Of a stretch of DNA of 64,000 bases, positions 9,750 to 22,055 are shown in pieces. Numbering within the stretch: the first letter of the stretch is position 1; each line of letters opens with the position of its first letter. The notes beneath the pieces were generated by a model that saw nothing but the letters and a program-made list of their open reading frames with translations, was not told the DNA's origin and made no database searches. This DNA is from Nigrospora sphaerica (Eukaryota; Ascomycota; Sordariomycetes; Amphisphaeriales; Apiosporaceae): contig JAGVVL010000018.1 of NCBI GenBank assembly GCA_018287875.1, positions 434,001 through 498,000 of the forward strand. Direction: 5' to 3'. Position numbers and translations under genes: made by a program.

Positions 9750-12700
9750 AGCCTGCCATACCGAGATCGGGCTCAGCGTGCCCGCTTCCTAGCTGATAAG
9801 CTGATTCGCAAGCTGGAACATGCCCAGCCTTCCCGAGCGGAGTAGCCATCTTGCGATAATCCCTGCTTTTCCTGGCGTGTCTAGCATCCTGTCTGTGTCG
9901 ATCGGCTCTCCTAGAGCTTGGACGAGATGCTCTCGTCTTTCTCTCTCCCTTGGGCAGAAAACGAGGATATGTTGGACGGTCTCCCTGCCCTGACCGCAGA
10001 CGCACCATGGGCTGTCGAAGCCTGGAACCCTGCGCTTGAAAAGGAAGTCTCGCAGCCCAATCTTACCAGTCCTCGCTTAGACGAGGATGGAGCTCTCTGC
10101 CTTATGGAGTCCCCTATGGAGCTTAAGGACGTGCTTGTCTGGCGGCATCTTAGTTGCTGCCGGGGCTCGTGCTATTCGATTTTGCTGCGTTTATTGCCAT
10201 CTCTAAAGCCAGTCTCTCTCCTCAGCCTTGTGTGCTGAGTCTCCAGCTAGCCATTCGTTTAGCCACCTCTTACGATTAGGAGCGTCGGGGCCTTTCGGTC
10301 TACGCCGGCGAGTCGGTCTTGTTAGGATCTATCTAGCTGCGCTATCATATCTCGCTTAGATGAGTGATGCGATACGCGGCTGTTGGAGCCTCTCTTCCGA
10401 TGCCGCCACCCTTCTGTTAAGCCACGTGTTTAAGGGGGACACGTAGGCTTCCGTTTCTAGCACTGCGGCAGCCGTGGCTTTGAAAGCTCCTGTAACCTTT
10501 CGGAGGCACTCTGTCTGGACGTCGTTGAGTACCTTGGCTCTGTTTTTCGAGATCTGGCGGTGCCACTCTGAAGCTCCATAACCTATCGTAGACTGTACGA
10601 CGGCTGTATAGACTTGGCGGGCTCGCTGGAGAGACGCGCCCTATGTCGAGCCGGCTATCCGGTCTAAGGCATAGACTTGCGTCGCCATCTTCTTCGATAT
10701 TGACTGGATATGTACGTCCCAGCGGAGACGTCTATCCACCTGGATGCCAAGGACACGGCAGGAGTCTTCTAGTTCGATTTCGTGACCTTCTAAGGCTATC
10801 TTCGTGTCCGGACCTTTCCATCTTCGAGAGAAGTGGACTAGGTGATATTTCTGGACTGCGAAGGTTATGCCGTGGCTGACTGCCCATTCTTTGCAGATCC
10901 TGTGAGCGGCCTCCAGCCGCTCGCAGGTCTGCTCGGGGTTTAAGCCGAAGCCCACGAGGTTCGTGTCGTCTGTGAAGGCTATAGTAGCTATCCCTGGTAC
11001 GGCGCGGAGAGCCTTATAGAGACCGGCTGTATAGAGGCAGAAGAGGATAGGCGATAAGGGTGAGCCCTGTGGGACGCCTACCGGGACTGGGATCTCGTCC
11101 GATTCCTGGCCGTCGAAGAATAGCGTGGTGGACCGGTTAGATAGGAAGCTTCGGATCCAGCTGATAGTCCATATAGGGACCCTCAGCGCACGCAGGTTGG
11201 CAAGGAGCCTTCCATGGTCGACAGAGTCGAAAGCGCCTGAGATATCCAGCGATAGAAGGGTTGCTACGCCTCCATACTTCCAGGCTGTACAGACCAGGTC
11301 CGTTAGCAGCCGCAAGGCCGTTTCCATGGAGCGGCCCTTTCGGTTCCCCATCTGTTCGTCCGGGAGCAGCCTGTTTTCTTCCGCAAAGCTGGCTAACCGT
11401 TGCGCTAGCAGGCTCTCGATCACCTTCCCCATGGTGTTAAGCAGCGCGATAGGTCTCCATCCGCCGGCTTGGTGGTATTCGTTTGGCTGCTTTCCTGGTT
11501 TCCGGAGGATAACGGTTACTGCTTTGCGGAACGCTGTTAGATAGTATCCTATACGCCAGCATGCTTCCGCTAGGGAGGCTAAGGCCTGGAAGAGGGGCTT
11601 TCCTAAGCGCTTAAGGAATCCGTTCGGAAGCTGGTCTGGCCCAGGTGCTTTCCACTGGCCTGCCTTGCTTAAGACGTCTTGGACCTGCTCCGCTGTCACC
11701 TCGCCGTCGATGTCGAGAGGCGCTGCGAGCCGGTTTGTTATACGGAAGCCGGTATGCATGGCCTTAGGGAGAGGGTAAAACCTCTCTCGGAAGGCCTCCG
11801 TTTTCTCCTTATGGGTCATTGCTTCGCCTCGCGGTGTGTGAAGTGTGGGGACGGCTGGAGGTAGCGGCGGTACGGCTCCTTCGGTTCTAGCCTATCTCGC
11901 GATGTTCCAGACGCCAGCTGGCTGGCTAGAGGCCTCGTGAAGCATGTTTCTCTAGGTCGCTGTCTTTGCGGTGCGGATTGTTTTCTTTTTCACAAGGGAT
12001 GCTTGCCGAAGAGCTCGCCAGGCTGCGTCTGTCCTATCGGATAGCCATGTTCGCTGGGTTCGTCTCTCCTCCTCTATAGCTTCTTTTGTTTCATGGTTCC
12101 ACCATACCTTGCCTCTCCCCTTAGAGTAGCGGAGGGGGGCAACTAAGTTGGCTATCCGAGTTAGCTCCTTAGTTAACGTTTCGGTGTACCTATCGATTTC
12201 CTCCGATGTCTCGAGTAGTCCTGGCTGCGGAAGGTGTGTCGCCTCGGCCTTCGCCTGGTTATAGTCAGCTGTTTTCCAGCTGCGCCGTGGCTTATTCTGG
12301 GGGTCGTTTTGAGGTCCAGCCACGCGTATCACCTGGGGGAGGTGATCGGATCCAGCATATGGGGCGTACCCGTCGTAGGCAGCTCGGAGATCGTCTGTGG
12401 CCCACGCTAGGTCGATCGTGGAGTCCATGCACCCTCTTCGAGTCCATGTCGGTGTTCCAGGGGGCGTGATAAGCTGGAGTCTCCAGGATTCTGCTAGCTG
12501 GAGTAGCTTATCGGCTGCCTTATGAGGTCGGACGTTGTATCCTCCCCAGACAGGGTGGTGGACGTTAAAGTCTCCTACGAGGACTGTTCGTCCTGGCTGG
12601 GGACCGGTAAGGAGGGCTTCGATAGCTGGCAGGTCTGATCTGCTAATCGATCCAGGAGGAGGCGAGTACACGCAGATGACTGTTATAGGACCATCTGGCA

Positions 12701-12959
12701 GCTGGATTGTGATATTGCACCTGTCTGACTGCGCCTTATAAGTCCACTACACCGGGGGGTACTTCTTATTAATGTAAATGCAAGCCCTGCCTCCCTCGGC
12801 GGCATAGAGAAGGTAGTATGGGGAGGATCTCGGGCAGTAGGTGGTCGGTATATATGGGTTTCTCCAGGGCTCTTGGATAGCTAGGATATCGTACTCTTTG
12901 GAGATGGCATCGACTGCCGGGATCTGTGCTTTCTTACTTTTCTGCGTGTTCCAGTGTAG
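9750..12959 (-). pseudogene. LINE B ORF2: AP endonuclease and reverse transcriptase (broken)
   Basis: Endonuclease motifs are VGDFNVHHPVWGG, STIDLAWATDD and GSDHLPQV (12671-11952). The reverse transcriptase has RPIALLNTMGK, LDISGAFDSVDH, GVPQGSPLSPILF and AFTDDTNLVG as the catalytic box (11819-10641). The C-terminal part ends in a Cys-x-Cys...His...Cys motif with no RNase H domain. Lesions against copy C: the start codon is ATA where copy C has ATG, a CAG-to-TAG stop lies near 12750, and a TGG-to-TAG stop near 11952. All are transitions. Confidence 0.85.
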
Positions 12960-12973
12960 GATCCTTAGCGCTG

Positions 12974-14332
12974 TTATAGTCGAGCGTGGATGCTGTTTAG
13001 TGTTGACTCCGGCGTTTCGATGTCCATGTTGTCTGTCTCTTCGTGGGCTCTGCTGCGGGCTCTGCCAGTGCTTCTAGTGCGGCAGCTGGTTGCTCGACGC
13101 TTCCGCGGCTGTACTGTCTGCCAGTCCTCGGCTGTTGGCTTAGGGGGTTCATGTGAGGGCAGTGCGAATCCCTTCGGTCTCGTGACATAAGCAGCCTTAG
13201 CGATCTGGACCTGCTCCTGGCGGACTGGACACTCCTTAGACCACGCAGTGTGTGGTCCTCGGCATGCTGGACAGCAATATCGGCTCTGGTTCTCCGTTTC
13301 CGGGCATTCTTTTTCCTCGTGCTTAGTCGAGGAGCAGAGCCCACATCGTCGTGCATAGCGGCAGACTCGGGCAATGTGTCCATATCGATAGCAGCGGTAA
13401 CACTGCTTAAGCTGCGCTCCTTTAGCGAAAGGCTCGCATGGATAATAGCTATACTGCCAGATGAGGCCGTCTCGGTATAGTTGTTCTGCTTGTTGGACCG
13501 TGGCGACTGCGATATATAGAGTTGTGACCTTCCTGGACGACGTCTTGGCATTGCGAGGGAGCTTCGCTTCTAGGACATCGATAGGGCCGCCAGGCTGGTT
13601 TCGGAGTTGGGCTCCTAACTGCCCCTGGCTCACCTCTATAGCTTCCTTGTTGATACCGTGGGCCACTACTAGGATCTTTCTCTTCTGGATGGAGGCATTC
13701 TCTCCGAAGGCCTCGGCAGTCCAGTCTAAGTCGGCTTCTAGGGCTTGTTTTTCCGCCGCTGTCTTGCATGTGATGGCGTAGTCTCCGCTAGGGAGCTTGC
13801 GTGCTGCTACTGCTACCTCTCTCCCTGCGGCGGCGTTAACCTTACGAACGATCTCTGCGTAGGTGCGTCCTTCTGTCTCTGTGGCCTTAACAGTGATCTC
13901 TCGTTCCTGACGGGGAGGAAGCGCCTTGGCTATCTGAGGGGCTCTAGGTAAGGGAGCGGCGGTTATAGCGGTGGTAGCAGCAGCGTATATCTTAGGGGCC
14001 TTAATATCCTTATAGATAGCCTGAAGCGTGTTCTCGATAGTATCGATGCGTCTCTCGATGCTAGTCTGGCTATCTGGTTCCTTAGCTGCCGCCTCTAAGA
14101 CCGGGATGGCGGCTTGTACGGCTGCGACCAGGGTCGCAACGTCGGAATCACCAGCTAAGAAGCGTCTGAGGCAGTTTACCGTGCTGCGAATGGCTTCTGG
14201 ACTGCGTCCGGGTGCCGTGTTGCTACTTGGCGATGGTGTTCTTGAGTCCGGAGGTGACGGCTCGGGGGGTGGGGCGGGCCTATGGCGGCTCCCACCACCC
14301 GCGCTTTGCCTCGAGGGTGGTGAATCGACCAT
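12974..14332 (-). CDS. LINE B ORF1 (Gag-like zinc-knuckle protein), intact
   Basis: 452 codons from ATG at 14332 to TAA at 12974-12976. The N-terminus is Pro/Ser-rich and a helical middle follows. Three cysteine/histidine knuckles lie near residues 325-385: CYRCYRYGHIARVC, CGLCSSTKHEEKEC and CPACRGPHTAWSKEC. The C-terminus is basic. This is the nucleic-acid-binding ORF1 protein of fungal LINEs, expected to coat element RNA. It is the only intact LINE frame in the window. Confidence 0.85.
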   Translation of the reverse strand: MVDSPPSRQSAGGGSRHRPAPPPEPSPPDSRTPSPSSNTAPGRSPEAIRSTVNCLRRFLAGDSDVATLVAAVQAAIPVLEAAAKEPDSQTSIERRIDTIENTLQAIYKDIKAPKIYAAATTAITAAPLPRAPQIAKALPPRQEREITVKATETEGRTYAEIVRKVNAAAGREVAVAARKLPSGDYAITCKTAAEKQALEADLDWTAEAFGENASIQKRKILVVAHGINKEAIEVSQGQLGAQLRNQPGGPIDVLEAKLPRNAKTSSRKVTTLYIAVATVQQAEQLYRDGLIWQYSYYPCEPFAKGAQLKQCYRCYRYGHIARVCRYARRCGLCSSTKHEEKECPETENQSRYCCPACRGPHTAWSKECPVRQEQVQIAKAAYVTRPKGFALPSHEPPKPTAEDWQTVQPRKRRATSCRTRSTGRARSRAHEETDNMDIETPESTLNSIHARL

Positions 14333-14440
14333 TTCTAGGTTAAATGGAGCCCTAGGAACGGTTTCCGGGCTATCCGGTAGCTTATAGAGTCGTGGTTGTG
14401 AAGTTATCGCTGTGTGGGGTCGGTTTCGAAAAAGTTTTTT

Positions 14441-14788
14441 TGATTGGTGGTGCGGTGATGGTGCGGTGCGCTGAGGGGGGCTCGAGCTTACCTGGACCTT
14501 TCCACTCCCATCGTGTCCCCATGTATGATCCGCGCACCTAATCGAAAGACCCTATTTTAACGTGCGACCCTAACCATGATCACTAACCAGAAGGACTCCT
14601 TTACTAAGGATCTCTTATTAAGGGCCTATCACCGCGTGATCGTGCATCCGATAGTGTTAGACACCTTGCTGACCAACGTAGATGAATGGCTATTTTGATT
14701 TGGTGCACACGGCACTTCATGCCATGTCACCACCGCGCCTATCCAACTTGAAAAAGAACTTTGCTCCTGTGTATTCCAGATGGACAAG
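14441..14788. other. Spacer between head-to-head LINEs
   Basis: About 350 bp of unique sequence with no gene. Positions 14447-14490 match 1834-1877 in inverted orientation. Positions 14773-14788 (attccagatggacaag) are the left target-site duplication of LINE C; the right copy is 19633-19648. Confidence 0.7.
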
Positions 14789-17700
14789 TGCAAAAACTTT
14801 TCGAAACTGACCCCACACGGCGATAACTTCACAACCACGACTCTAAAACCTACCGGATAGCCCGGAAACTGTTCCTAGGGCCTCATTTACCCTAGAAATG
14901 GTCGATCCACCACCAGTGAAACAAAACGCGGGTGGTGGGATCCGCCAACAGGCCGCCCCACTGCCTGAGCCGTCGCCTCCAGACTCGCGAACGCCATCGC
15001 CAAGCAGCAACACTACACCTGGACGCAGTCTAGAAGCTATACGCGGTACCGTAAACCACCTCAAACGCTTCCTAGCCGGTGACTCCGACGCTGCGACCTT
15101 GGTCGCAGCCGTATAAGCCGCCATCCCGGTCTTAGAGGCGGCAGCCAAGGAACCAGATAGCCAGACCAGTATCGAAAGACGCATCGATAATATCGAGAAC
15201 GCGCTCCAGGCTATCCACAAGGAAATTAAAGCTCCTAAGATATACGCTGCAGCCGCTATTACCCCTACCGCCGCTCCTACACCTAGGGCTCCTCAGGTAG
15301 CCAAGACACTGCCTCCTCGACACGAACGGGAGGTCACGGTTAAGGCCGCGGGAACTGAAGGCCGCACCTACAAAGAGATCGTACGGAAAGTTAACGTAGC
15401 AATAGGCAGAGAGGCAGCAGTGGCAGCTAGGAAGCTCCCTAGCGGAGATTACGCGGTCACCTGCAAATCAACAGCAGAGAAACAGGCCCTAGAGGCCGAC
15501 CTAACCTGGACCGCCGAGGCCTTCGGAGAGAACGCCTCTATCCAGAAGAGAAAGATCCTGGTGGTGGCTCATGGCATCAATAAGGAGGCCATAGAGACAA
15601 ACCAAGGGCAGCTAGAAGTCCAACTCCGGAACTAGCCTGGCGGCCCTATCGACGTCCTGGAGGCCAAGCTCCCTTGCAACGCCAAGAACTCGTCTAGGAA
15701 GGTCACGGCCCTATATATTGCAGTACCCACGGTTCAACAAGCGGAACAGCTATGTCGAGACGGCCTTATTTGGCAGTATGGCTACTATCCATGCGAACCC
15801 TTCGCCAAAGGAGCCCAGCTTAAGCAATGCTACCACTGCTACCGTTACGGACATATCGCCTGTGTCTGCCGCCATGCACGCAGGTGTGGGCTTTGCTCTT
15901 TAATAAAGCATGACGATAAAGAATGCCCAGAAGCCGAGAATAAGAGCCGGTACTGCTGTTTAGTATGCTGAGGACCACATACTACATAGTCTAAGGAGTG
16001 TCCAGTCCGCCAGGAGCAGGTCTAGATCGCTAAGGCTGCTTATATCACGAGACCGAAGGGATTCGCACTGCCCTCGTAAGAACCCCCTAAGCCAACAGCC
16101 GAGGACTGGCAGATAGTACAGCCGCGAAAGCGTCGAGCAACCAGCTGCCGTATTAGAAGCACTGGCAGAACCCGCAGTAGAACCCACGAAGAGATAGACA
16201 ATATAGACATCGAAACACCGGAGTCAACACTAAACAGTATCCACGCTCGACTATGACAGCGCTAAGGATCCTATATTGGAACACGCAGAAAAGCAAGAAA
16301 GCACAGATCCCGGCAGTTGATGCCATCTCCGAAGAATACGACGTACTGGCTATCCAAGAGCCCTGGCGAAACCCATATATGCCGACTACTTACTGCCTAA
16401 GATCCTCTCCGTACCACCTCCTATACGCTCCCAAGGGAGGTAGAGCATGCATATATATTAACAAGAAGTTCCCCTTAGCACAGTGGACCTACAAGGCGTA
16501 GCCAGACAGGTGCCATATCACGATCCAGCTGCTAGACGGTCCTATAACGGTTGTCTGCATATACTCGCCTCCCCCTGGGTCCACCAGCAGATCGGACCTA
16601 CCCGCTATCGAAGCCCTCTATGCCGAACCCCAGCTAAGACGAACAGTCCTCGTGGGAGACTTCAACGTCCACCACCCCGTCTAGGGAGGATACAACGTCC
16701 GACCCCATAATGCAGCCAACAAGCTGCTCCAGCTAGCAGAATCCTGGAGACTCCAGCTGATCACTCCCCCTGGAACACCGACATGGACTCGAAGAGGGTG
16801 CATGGACTCCACGATCGACTTAGCGTGGGCCACGGACGATCTCCGAGCTGCCTACGACGGGTATGCCCCATTTGCTGGATCCGATCACCTCCCCCAGGTG
16901 ATACGCGTGGCTGGACTCTATACAGACCGCCAAGACAGGCCACGACGCAGCTGGAAAACAGCTGACTATGACCAGGCGAAGGCAGAAGCGGCACACCTAC
17001 CACAGCCAGGACGACTCGAGACACCAGAAGAAATCGATAGCTACACTGAAACGTTAACTAAGGAATTAACCCGGATAGCCGACCTAGTTGCCCCCCTCCG
17101 CTACTCTAAAGGGAGAGGAAAAGCCTGGTGGAACCACGAGACAGAAGAAGCTATAGAGAAGGAGCGAAGAGCCCAGCGGATATGGCTTTCCGATAGGACG
17201 GACGTAGCTTGGCGAGCCCTCCGGCAGTCAACTCTCTTAAAGAAGAAAGCAATCCGAGAAGCTAAGACGGCGTCCTGGAGACATATGCTCCACGAGGCCT
17301 CTAGCTAGCCAGCTGGTGTCTGGAATATCGCGAGATGGGCAAGAACGGAAGGAGCAGCACCGCCGTTACCCCCGGCAGTCCCTACACTCTACACACCGCG
17401 TGGCGAAGCAACGACCTATAAGGAGAAAACAGAGGCCTTCCGAGAGAGGTTCTATCCCCTCCCTAAGGCTACGTACACCGGCTTCCGAACAACTAACCGG
17501 CTCGCAGCGCCTCTCGATATGGACAGCAAGGTGACAGCAGAACAAGTCCAAGACGTCCTTATTAAGGCAGGCCAGTGGAAGGCACCTGGACTAGACCAGC
17601 TTCCGAATGGATTCCTTAAACGCCTAGGAAAGCCCCTCTGCCAGGCCTTAGCCTCCCTAGCGGAAGCGTGCTGGCATATAGGATACTATCCAAGAGCGTT

Positions 17701-19632
17701 CCGGAAAGCAGTCACCGTCATCCTCCGGAAGCCAGGAAAGCAGCCAAACGAGTATCACCAAGCCGGCGGATGGAGACCTATCGCGCTGCTCAACACTATA
17801 GGGAAAGCGATCGAGAGCCTACTAGCGCAACGGCTAGCTAGCTTTGCCGAAGAGAATGGACTGCTCCCGGATGAACAGATGGGCAACCGGAAAGGCCGCT
17901 CCACGGAAACAGCCTTACGGTTGCTAACGGACCTAGTCCGCATAGCCTGGAAACATGAAGGCGCAGCAACCCTTCTATCGCTGGATATTTCGGGCGCTTT
18001 CGACTCGGTCGACCATGGAAGGCTCCTCGCTAACCTGCGAGCGCTAAGGGTCCCTATATAGACTATTAACTAGATCCGAAGCTTCTTATCCAACCGGTCC
18101 ACTACGCTATTCTTCGACAGCCAGGAATCGGACGAGATCCCAGTCCCGGCAGGCGTCCCGTAGGGCTCACCCTTATCGCCTATCCTCTTCTGCCTCTATA
18201 TAGCCGGTCTTTATAAGGCTCTCCGCGCTGTACCAGGGATAGCTACTATAGCTTTTGTAGACAACACGAACCTCGTGGGCTTCGGTTTAAACCCCGAGCA
18301 GACCTACGAGCGGCTGGAAGCCGCTCACAGGATCTGTAAAGAATGGGCAGTCAGCTACGGTATGACCTTCGCAGTCTAGAAATATCACCTAGTCCACTTC
18401 TCTCGAAGACGGAAAGGTCCGGACATAAAGATAGCCTTAGAAGGCCACGAAATCGAACCAGAAGACTCCTGCCGCGTCCTTGGCATCCAGGTGGATAGAC
18501 GTCTCCGCTAGGACGTCCACATCCAGTCGATATCGAAGAAGATGACAACGTAGGTCTATGCTCTAGACCGGATAGCCGGCTCGACATAGGGCGCGTCTCT
18601 CCAGCGAGGCCGCCAAGTCTATACAGCCGTCGTACAGTCTGCGATAGGCTATGGAGCTCTAGAGTGGCACCGCCAGATCTCGAAAAATAGAGCCAAGGCA
18701 CTTAACGACGTCCAGACAGAGTGCCTCCGAAAGGTTACAGGAGCTTTCAAAGCCACGGCCACTGCAGTACTAGAAACGGAAGCTTACGTATCCCCCTTAG
18801 ACACGTGGCTCAACAGAAGGGTGGCGGCATCGGAAGAGAGGCTCCAACAGCCGCGTATCGCATCACTTATCCAAGCAAGGTGCGATAGCGCAGCTAGATG
18901 GATCCTAACAAGACCGACTCGCCGGCGCAGACCAAAAGGCCCCGACGCTCCCGATCGTAAGAGGTGGCTAAACGAATGGCTAGCTGGAGACTCAACATAT
19001 AAGGCTGAGGAGAGAGACTGGCTTTAAAGATAGCAACAAGCGCAGCAAAATCGAACAGCACGGACCCCGGCAGCAACTAAGATGCCGCCAAGTAAGCACG
19101 TCCTCAAGCTCCATAAGGGACTCCATAAGGCCGAGAGCTCCATCCTCGTCCAAGCGAGGACTGGCAAGATTAGGCTGCGAGACTTCCTTTTTAAGCGTAG
19201 GGTCCCGGGCGTCGACAGCCCCTGGTGCGTCTGCAGTCAGGGCAGGGAGACCGTCCGGCATATCCTCGTTTTCTGCCCACGGGAAAGAGAAAGACGAGAG
19301 CATCTCGTCCAAGCTTTAGGAGGACCGATAGACACGGACAGGATGCTCGACACCCCAGGAAAAGCAGGAATTATCGCGAGATAGCTACTCCGCTCCGGAA
19401 GGCTGGACATATTCCAGCTGGCGAATCAACTCATCAGCTAGGAAGCGGGCGCGCTGAGCCCGATCTCGGTATGGCAGGTTAAAGTGCAGATAGAAGCGGT
19501 GCGACGCAGCGGAACCTAGGTTTTTCACCCGGCCGGACGTCAGCCCGGAACGGTTTTCCTAGGCCAAGATGCGCAGGGGGTCCTCATGGCCTAGATAGGT
19601 CGCTAGGTGTAAGAACAATAATAATAATAATA
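14789..19632 (+). mobile_element. Full-length Tad-like LINE copy C with 16-bp target duplication
   Basis: 4,844 bp from the leader to the (AAT)n tail, bounded by a perfect 16-bp duplication (14773-14788 and 19633-19648). ORF1 runs at about 14898-16254 and ORF2 at about 16253-19440. Both carry many stops, mostly TAG or TAA replacing CAG, CAA or TGG (for example 16500, 18061, 18163). ORF1 ends in TGA and ORF2 starts in ATG, overlapping as ATGA at 16253-16256, which is consistent with termination-reinitiation. The RT box reads FVDDTNLVG-like but is degraded. The element is dead, but its insertion structure is fully readable. Confidence 0.93.
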
Positions 19633-19812
19633 ATTCCAGATGGACAAGGTCGTACCCCTCCTCCCCGGCCCTCTCTCCTAAGCTGGGCCAGGTTAACTCT
19701 ACTATTCAGCTTGGATAACCGCGTTCGTCACCATCCTGACTGCCCGACCGCTTTCCAATGATTCCTTTTCTACATCTTATAATCAATTTAGATGTGAATT
19801 TTTCAGCAAACA

Positions 19813-19818
19813 GCGGAC

Positions 19819-19849
<31 letters not shown>

Positions 19850-19903
19850 TTAAACTTCAGGAATTAAATCTGAAGGTCGTGTGTTCAATCCACACTGGCC
19901 GCA
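19813..19903 (+). tRNA. tRNA-Phe(GAA) with an 18-nt intron
   Basis: The 73-nt mature body starts GCGGACATAGCTCAGTTGG and ends in the T arm GTGTTCAATCCACAC and acceptor TGGCCGC plus A73. The anticodon loop is CTGAAGA, split after position 37 by an intron at 19850-19867. The intron contains CTTCAG, which can pair with the anticodon loop, as usual in eukaryotic pre-tRNAs. Internal A and B boxes are present. One acceptor mismatch (A-G) is seen. It most resembles yeast tRNA-Phe. Confidence 0.92.
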
Positions 19904-19907
19904 AATC

Positions 19908-19914
19908 TTTTTTT
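19908..19914 (+). terminator. RNA polymerase III T-run after tRNA-Phe
   Basis: Seven T residues begin five bases after the tRNA 3' end, the standard pol III stop. Confidence 0.85.
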
Positions 19915-20745
19915 GTCACAGAGCGTGATACCATCTGGTTACTACAATCCTGACATCAGATCCAGGGGAGGGTCGTCAGTTGACGAGGTAAACCTTTAAG
20001 AATATTCCATCTCACTCACCTGGACACAGGGACGGCCGCGTACAGATTCAGAAGTCGACTTCCTTCATCGTGACTGCTATTTTGGTATCGATCCATCGAT
20101 CCAGCCGTTCATCGATCGATCCATTATGCCCGACTTTCCACAACAGCGAGCGTGGTAGGCTGGACAGAAAATACTAACACCAAGCGAGCAACTTTATCGC
20201 CAGGGCTCACCATCGCCTTCCACCATCCCAGCAGGATCGCCTTTCAACCCCTAGCCCATTGAAAACCCCGAAACAGCGGACGACAGAGAATCTGATCGCC
20301 AGTGAGTAGGACTGGTCTGTAGACGGCTGGATTCGGCACACGCAGATCAGTGTGAAGTTCCATGCCATGGGGTTTTGATCCTGCCTTCCCTTCACTGGAA
20401 GACCAGCCCCTGCGGCTAGTACGGAAGATACCAGCTTACGGCATCGCTGAAGCAACAGAGGCGTAATCAGCACAGAAAGATCAATCCCAGCGCTCGGGAT
20501 AAGCTTGTGACGACGTGATAGATGCGCAAAGTCAAGGAAGAGATGGTGGTCTCAAGGATGTAGGGGGTGCAATAACCACGTAAGATGAGGAGGTTGGCAC
20601 GGAGGAAGGCGGGGACGGAAACGTTTCTAAGCGAGACGAGGTGACCACGACTCTCAAAACATTCGTATTATACATAGCTACATTTATTATTTACGTTATC
20701 CCACTTTGCCTACTTTACATTCATTTTGTTAAGTCATGTATAAAG
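19915..20745. other. Intergenic, no gene seen
   Basis: Only short frames without family resemblance. A cluster of ATCGATCC-like words lies near 20090-20130. Confidence 0.4.
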
Positions 20746-20752
20746 CAGCCCA

Positions 20753-21036
20753 TAGGTTAGGGTCAATGACCACGCCGCTTCGGATGAGGCGGTCCGCGCC
20801 GTGTCGGTAGAGACCACGGCACTCTGGGCTAAGCTGGGCGCCGAGCGCCGCCTCGCGCTTGACTTCATCTTCATGAACGACGCATCGCGTGACCAGAACC
20901 CACTCTCGTCCTATGGCAAAGAGAACTTGGCTAAGCTGCGCGAGGTATCGCGGGCATATGATCCAGAGCAAATGTTCCAAAAGCTTCGGAATTGAGGCTT
21001 CTTACTATCCCGCGCTTAGCATGGGTTCAGGACATA
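20753..21036 (+). pseudogene. C-terminal fragment of a berberine-bridge-type FAD-linked oxidase
   Basis: Reading from about 20760 gives a stretch with FMNDASRDQNPLSSYG and LREVSRAYDPEQMFQKLRN, typical of the C-terminal domain of fungal FAD-linked (PCMH/BBE) oxidoreductases, which end near 'FQ...GGF'. A TGA follows LRN, and GFLLSRA with a second stop continues in frame, so the last residues are cut by a nonsense change. There is an in-frame stop upstream and no FAD-binding part. This is a relic of a larger gene. Confidence 0.7.
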
Positions 21037-22055
21037 GTAGAAACCGTAACGTCTTCAATAGGATAAAATGAACATGTTAAAGTTATTAACAGTAAAAGAG
21101 ATATTGTATATTTATTTATATTAATTTCTCCGTGTCCAGCTGGCAGGACAAGCCAGCCAGCGCTGCTACTTACAGCGACGGGTCGGTGCTACACCAGGTG
21201 CAGTACTAACCGCAGCCCTAATTGGAAATCTAAACGCAGGGCCAGGTCCACGGACTGGAAGTACGGAATCCACACCATACTCGGATGCCACACCTGTGGC
21301 GTTGGTCGTGGAGTACCCTCTCGTGTGGCGTACGATGAACTGCGCTGAAATACGATAAGTTCCGACGCTCCTATGGTGTTGGTGGCAGATAAATGTACTC
21401 GTGTCATTTTGCCGTGTAAAGCCCCTTGTTCCATACGGCGTATGGAAGCATACCAAGGTGGAGACGAAGTTGCTATTTTAAGCTTTTTAAACGGAAAGGA
21501 GGTATTGCGAAAATAGCACAAGGATGGCTCAGCCTCATCATGGAAGCACCGTTCGCCTGTGGTAGACATGGATAAAAGGTCCATGCATTCTGCCCCAAAA
21601 CAGCAAACCACGTGCGCGAGTCAAGCACACGACGTGGTCAAGCAAACCCCGACAATGCCAAGCAACATCCTGGGCGATCAAACAAACTCTGACCCGGATC
21701 ACCGAGACAGCGTGCAGCCCTTCATACTTTCCTTTAAACGGAAGCCAGACAAGCGGTTCCATTTATTCCCAGTCCCACCTAGTGCTTAAACTTTAAAACC
21801 CCTTACTTCATTGACTAACCTGGGCAACTCGTGTACAATATGAATATGACTCCCTATAAAGGAGAGATAAACCGACTATAAAGTTATAAGACCTAGGAGA
21901 TAGCCAATCTTGTCTTGATTAGCTGCACAAATTATCCTTCCATTGCCACGCCTCATGAGTATTATTATAGCTAGTCTATTGCCGTCCAACCCTCTTCTTC
22001 CTTTCATTGTCTACCCGTCGACTCTGTGAGTCCTATTTATCTAACCCACTTCACC
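21037..22055. other. Intergenic, no gene seen; upstream region of the small secreted protein gene
   Basis: Short frames on minus (21166-21762) lack recognisable motifs. About 25 bp near 21254 (gactggaagtacggaatcc) resembles 33540, suggesting a small dispersed repeat. A TATTTAT-like box lies about 25 bp before the start at 22056. Confidence 0.35.

Larger units (their letters stand above)
9592..14440 (-). mobile_element. Tad-like LINE copy B, near full length
   Basis: A non-LTR element with ORF1 (Gag-like, zinc knuckles) and ORF2 (endonuclease plus reverse transcriptase), ending in a (TAA)n tail at about 9592-9622. Its 5' end, about 40 bp of shared leader at 14401-14440, matches the leader of copy C. 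It stands head to head with copy C, with about 350 bp between the 5' ends. I see no clear target duplication, unlike copies C and D, which suggests rearrangement at one end. It is the least damaged copy in the window. Confidence 0.9.
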
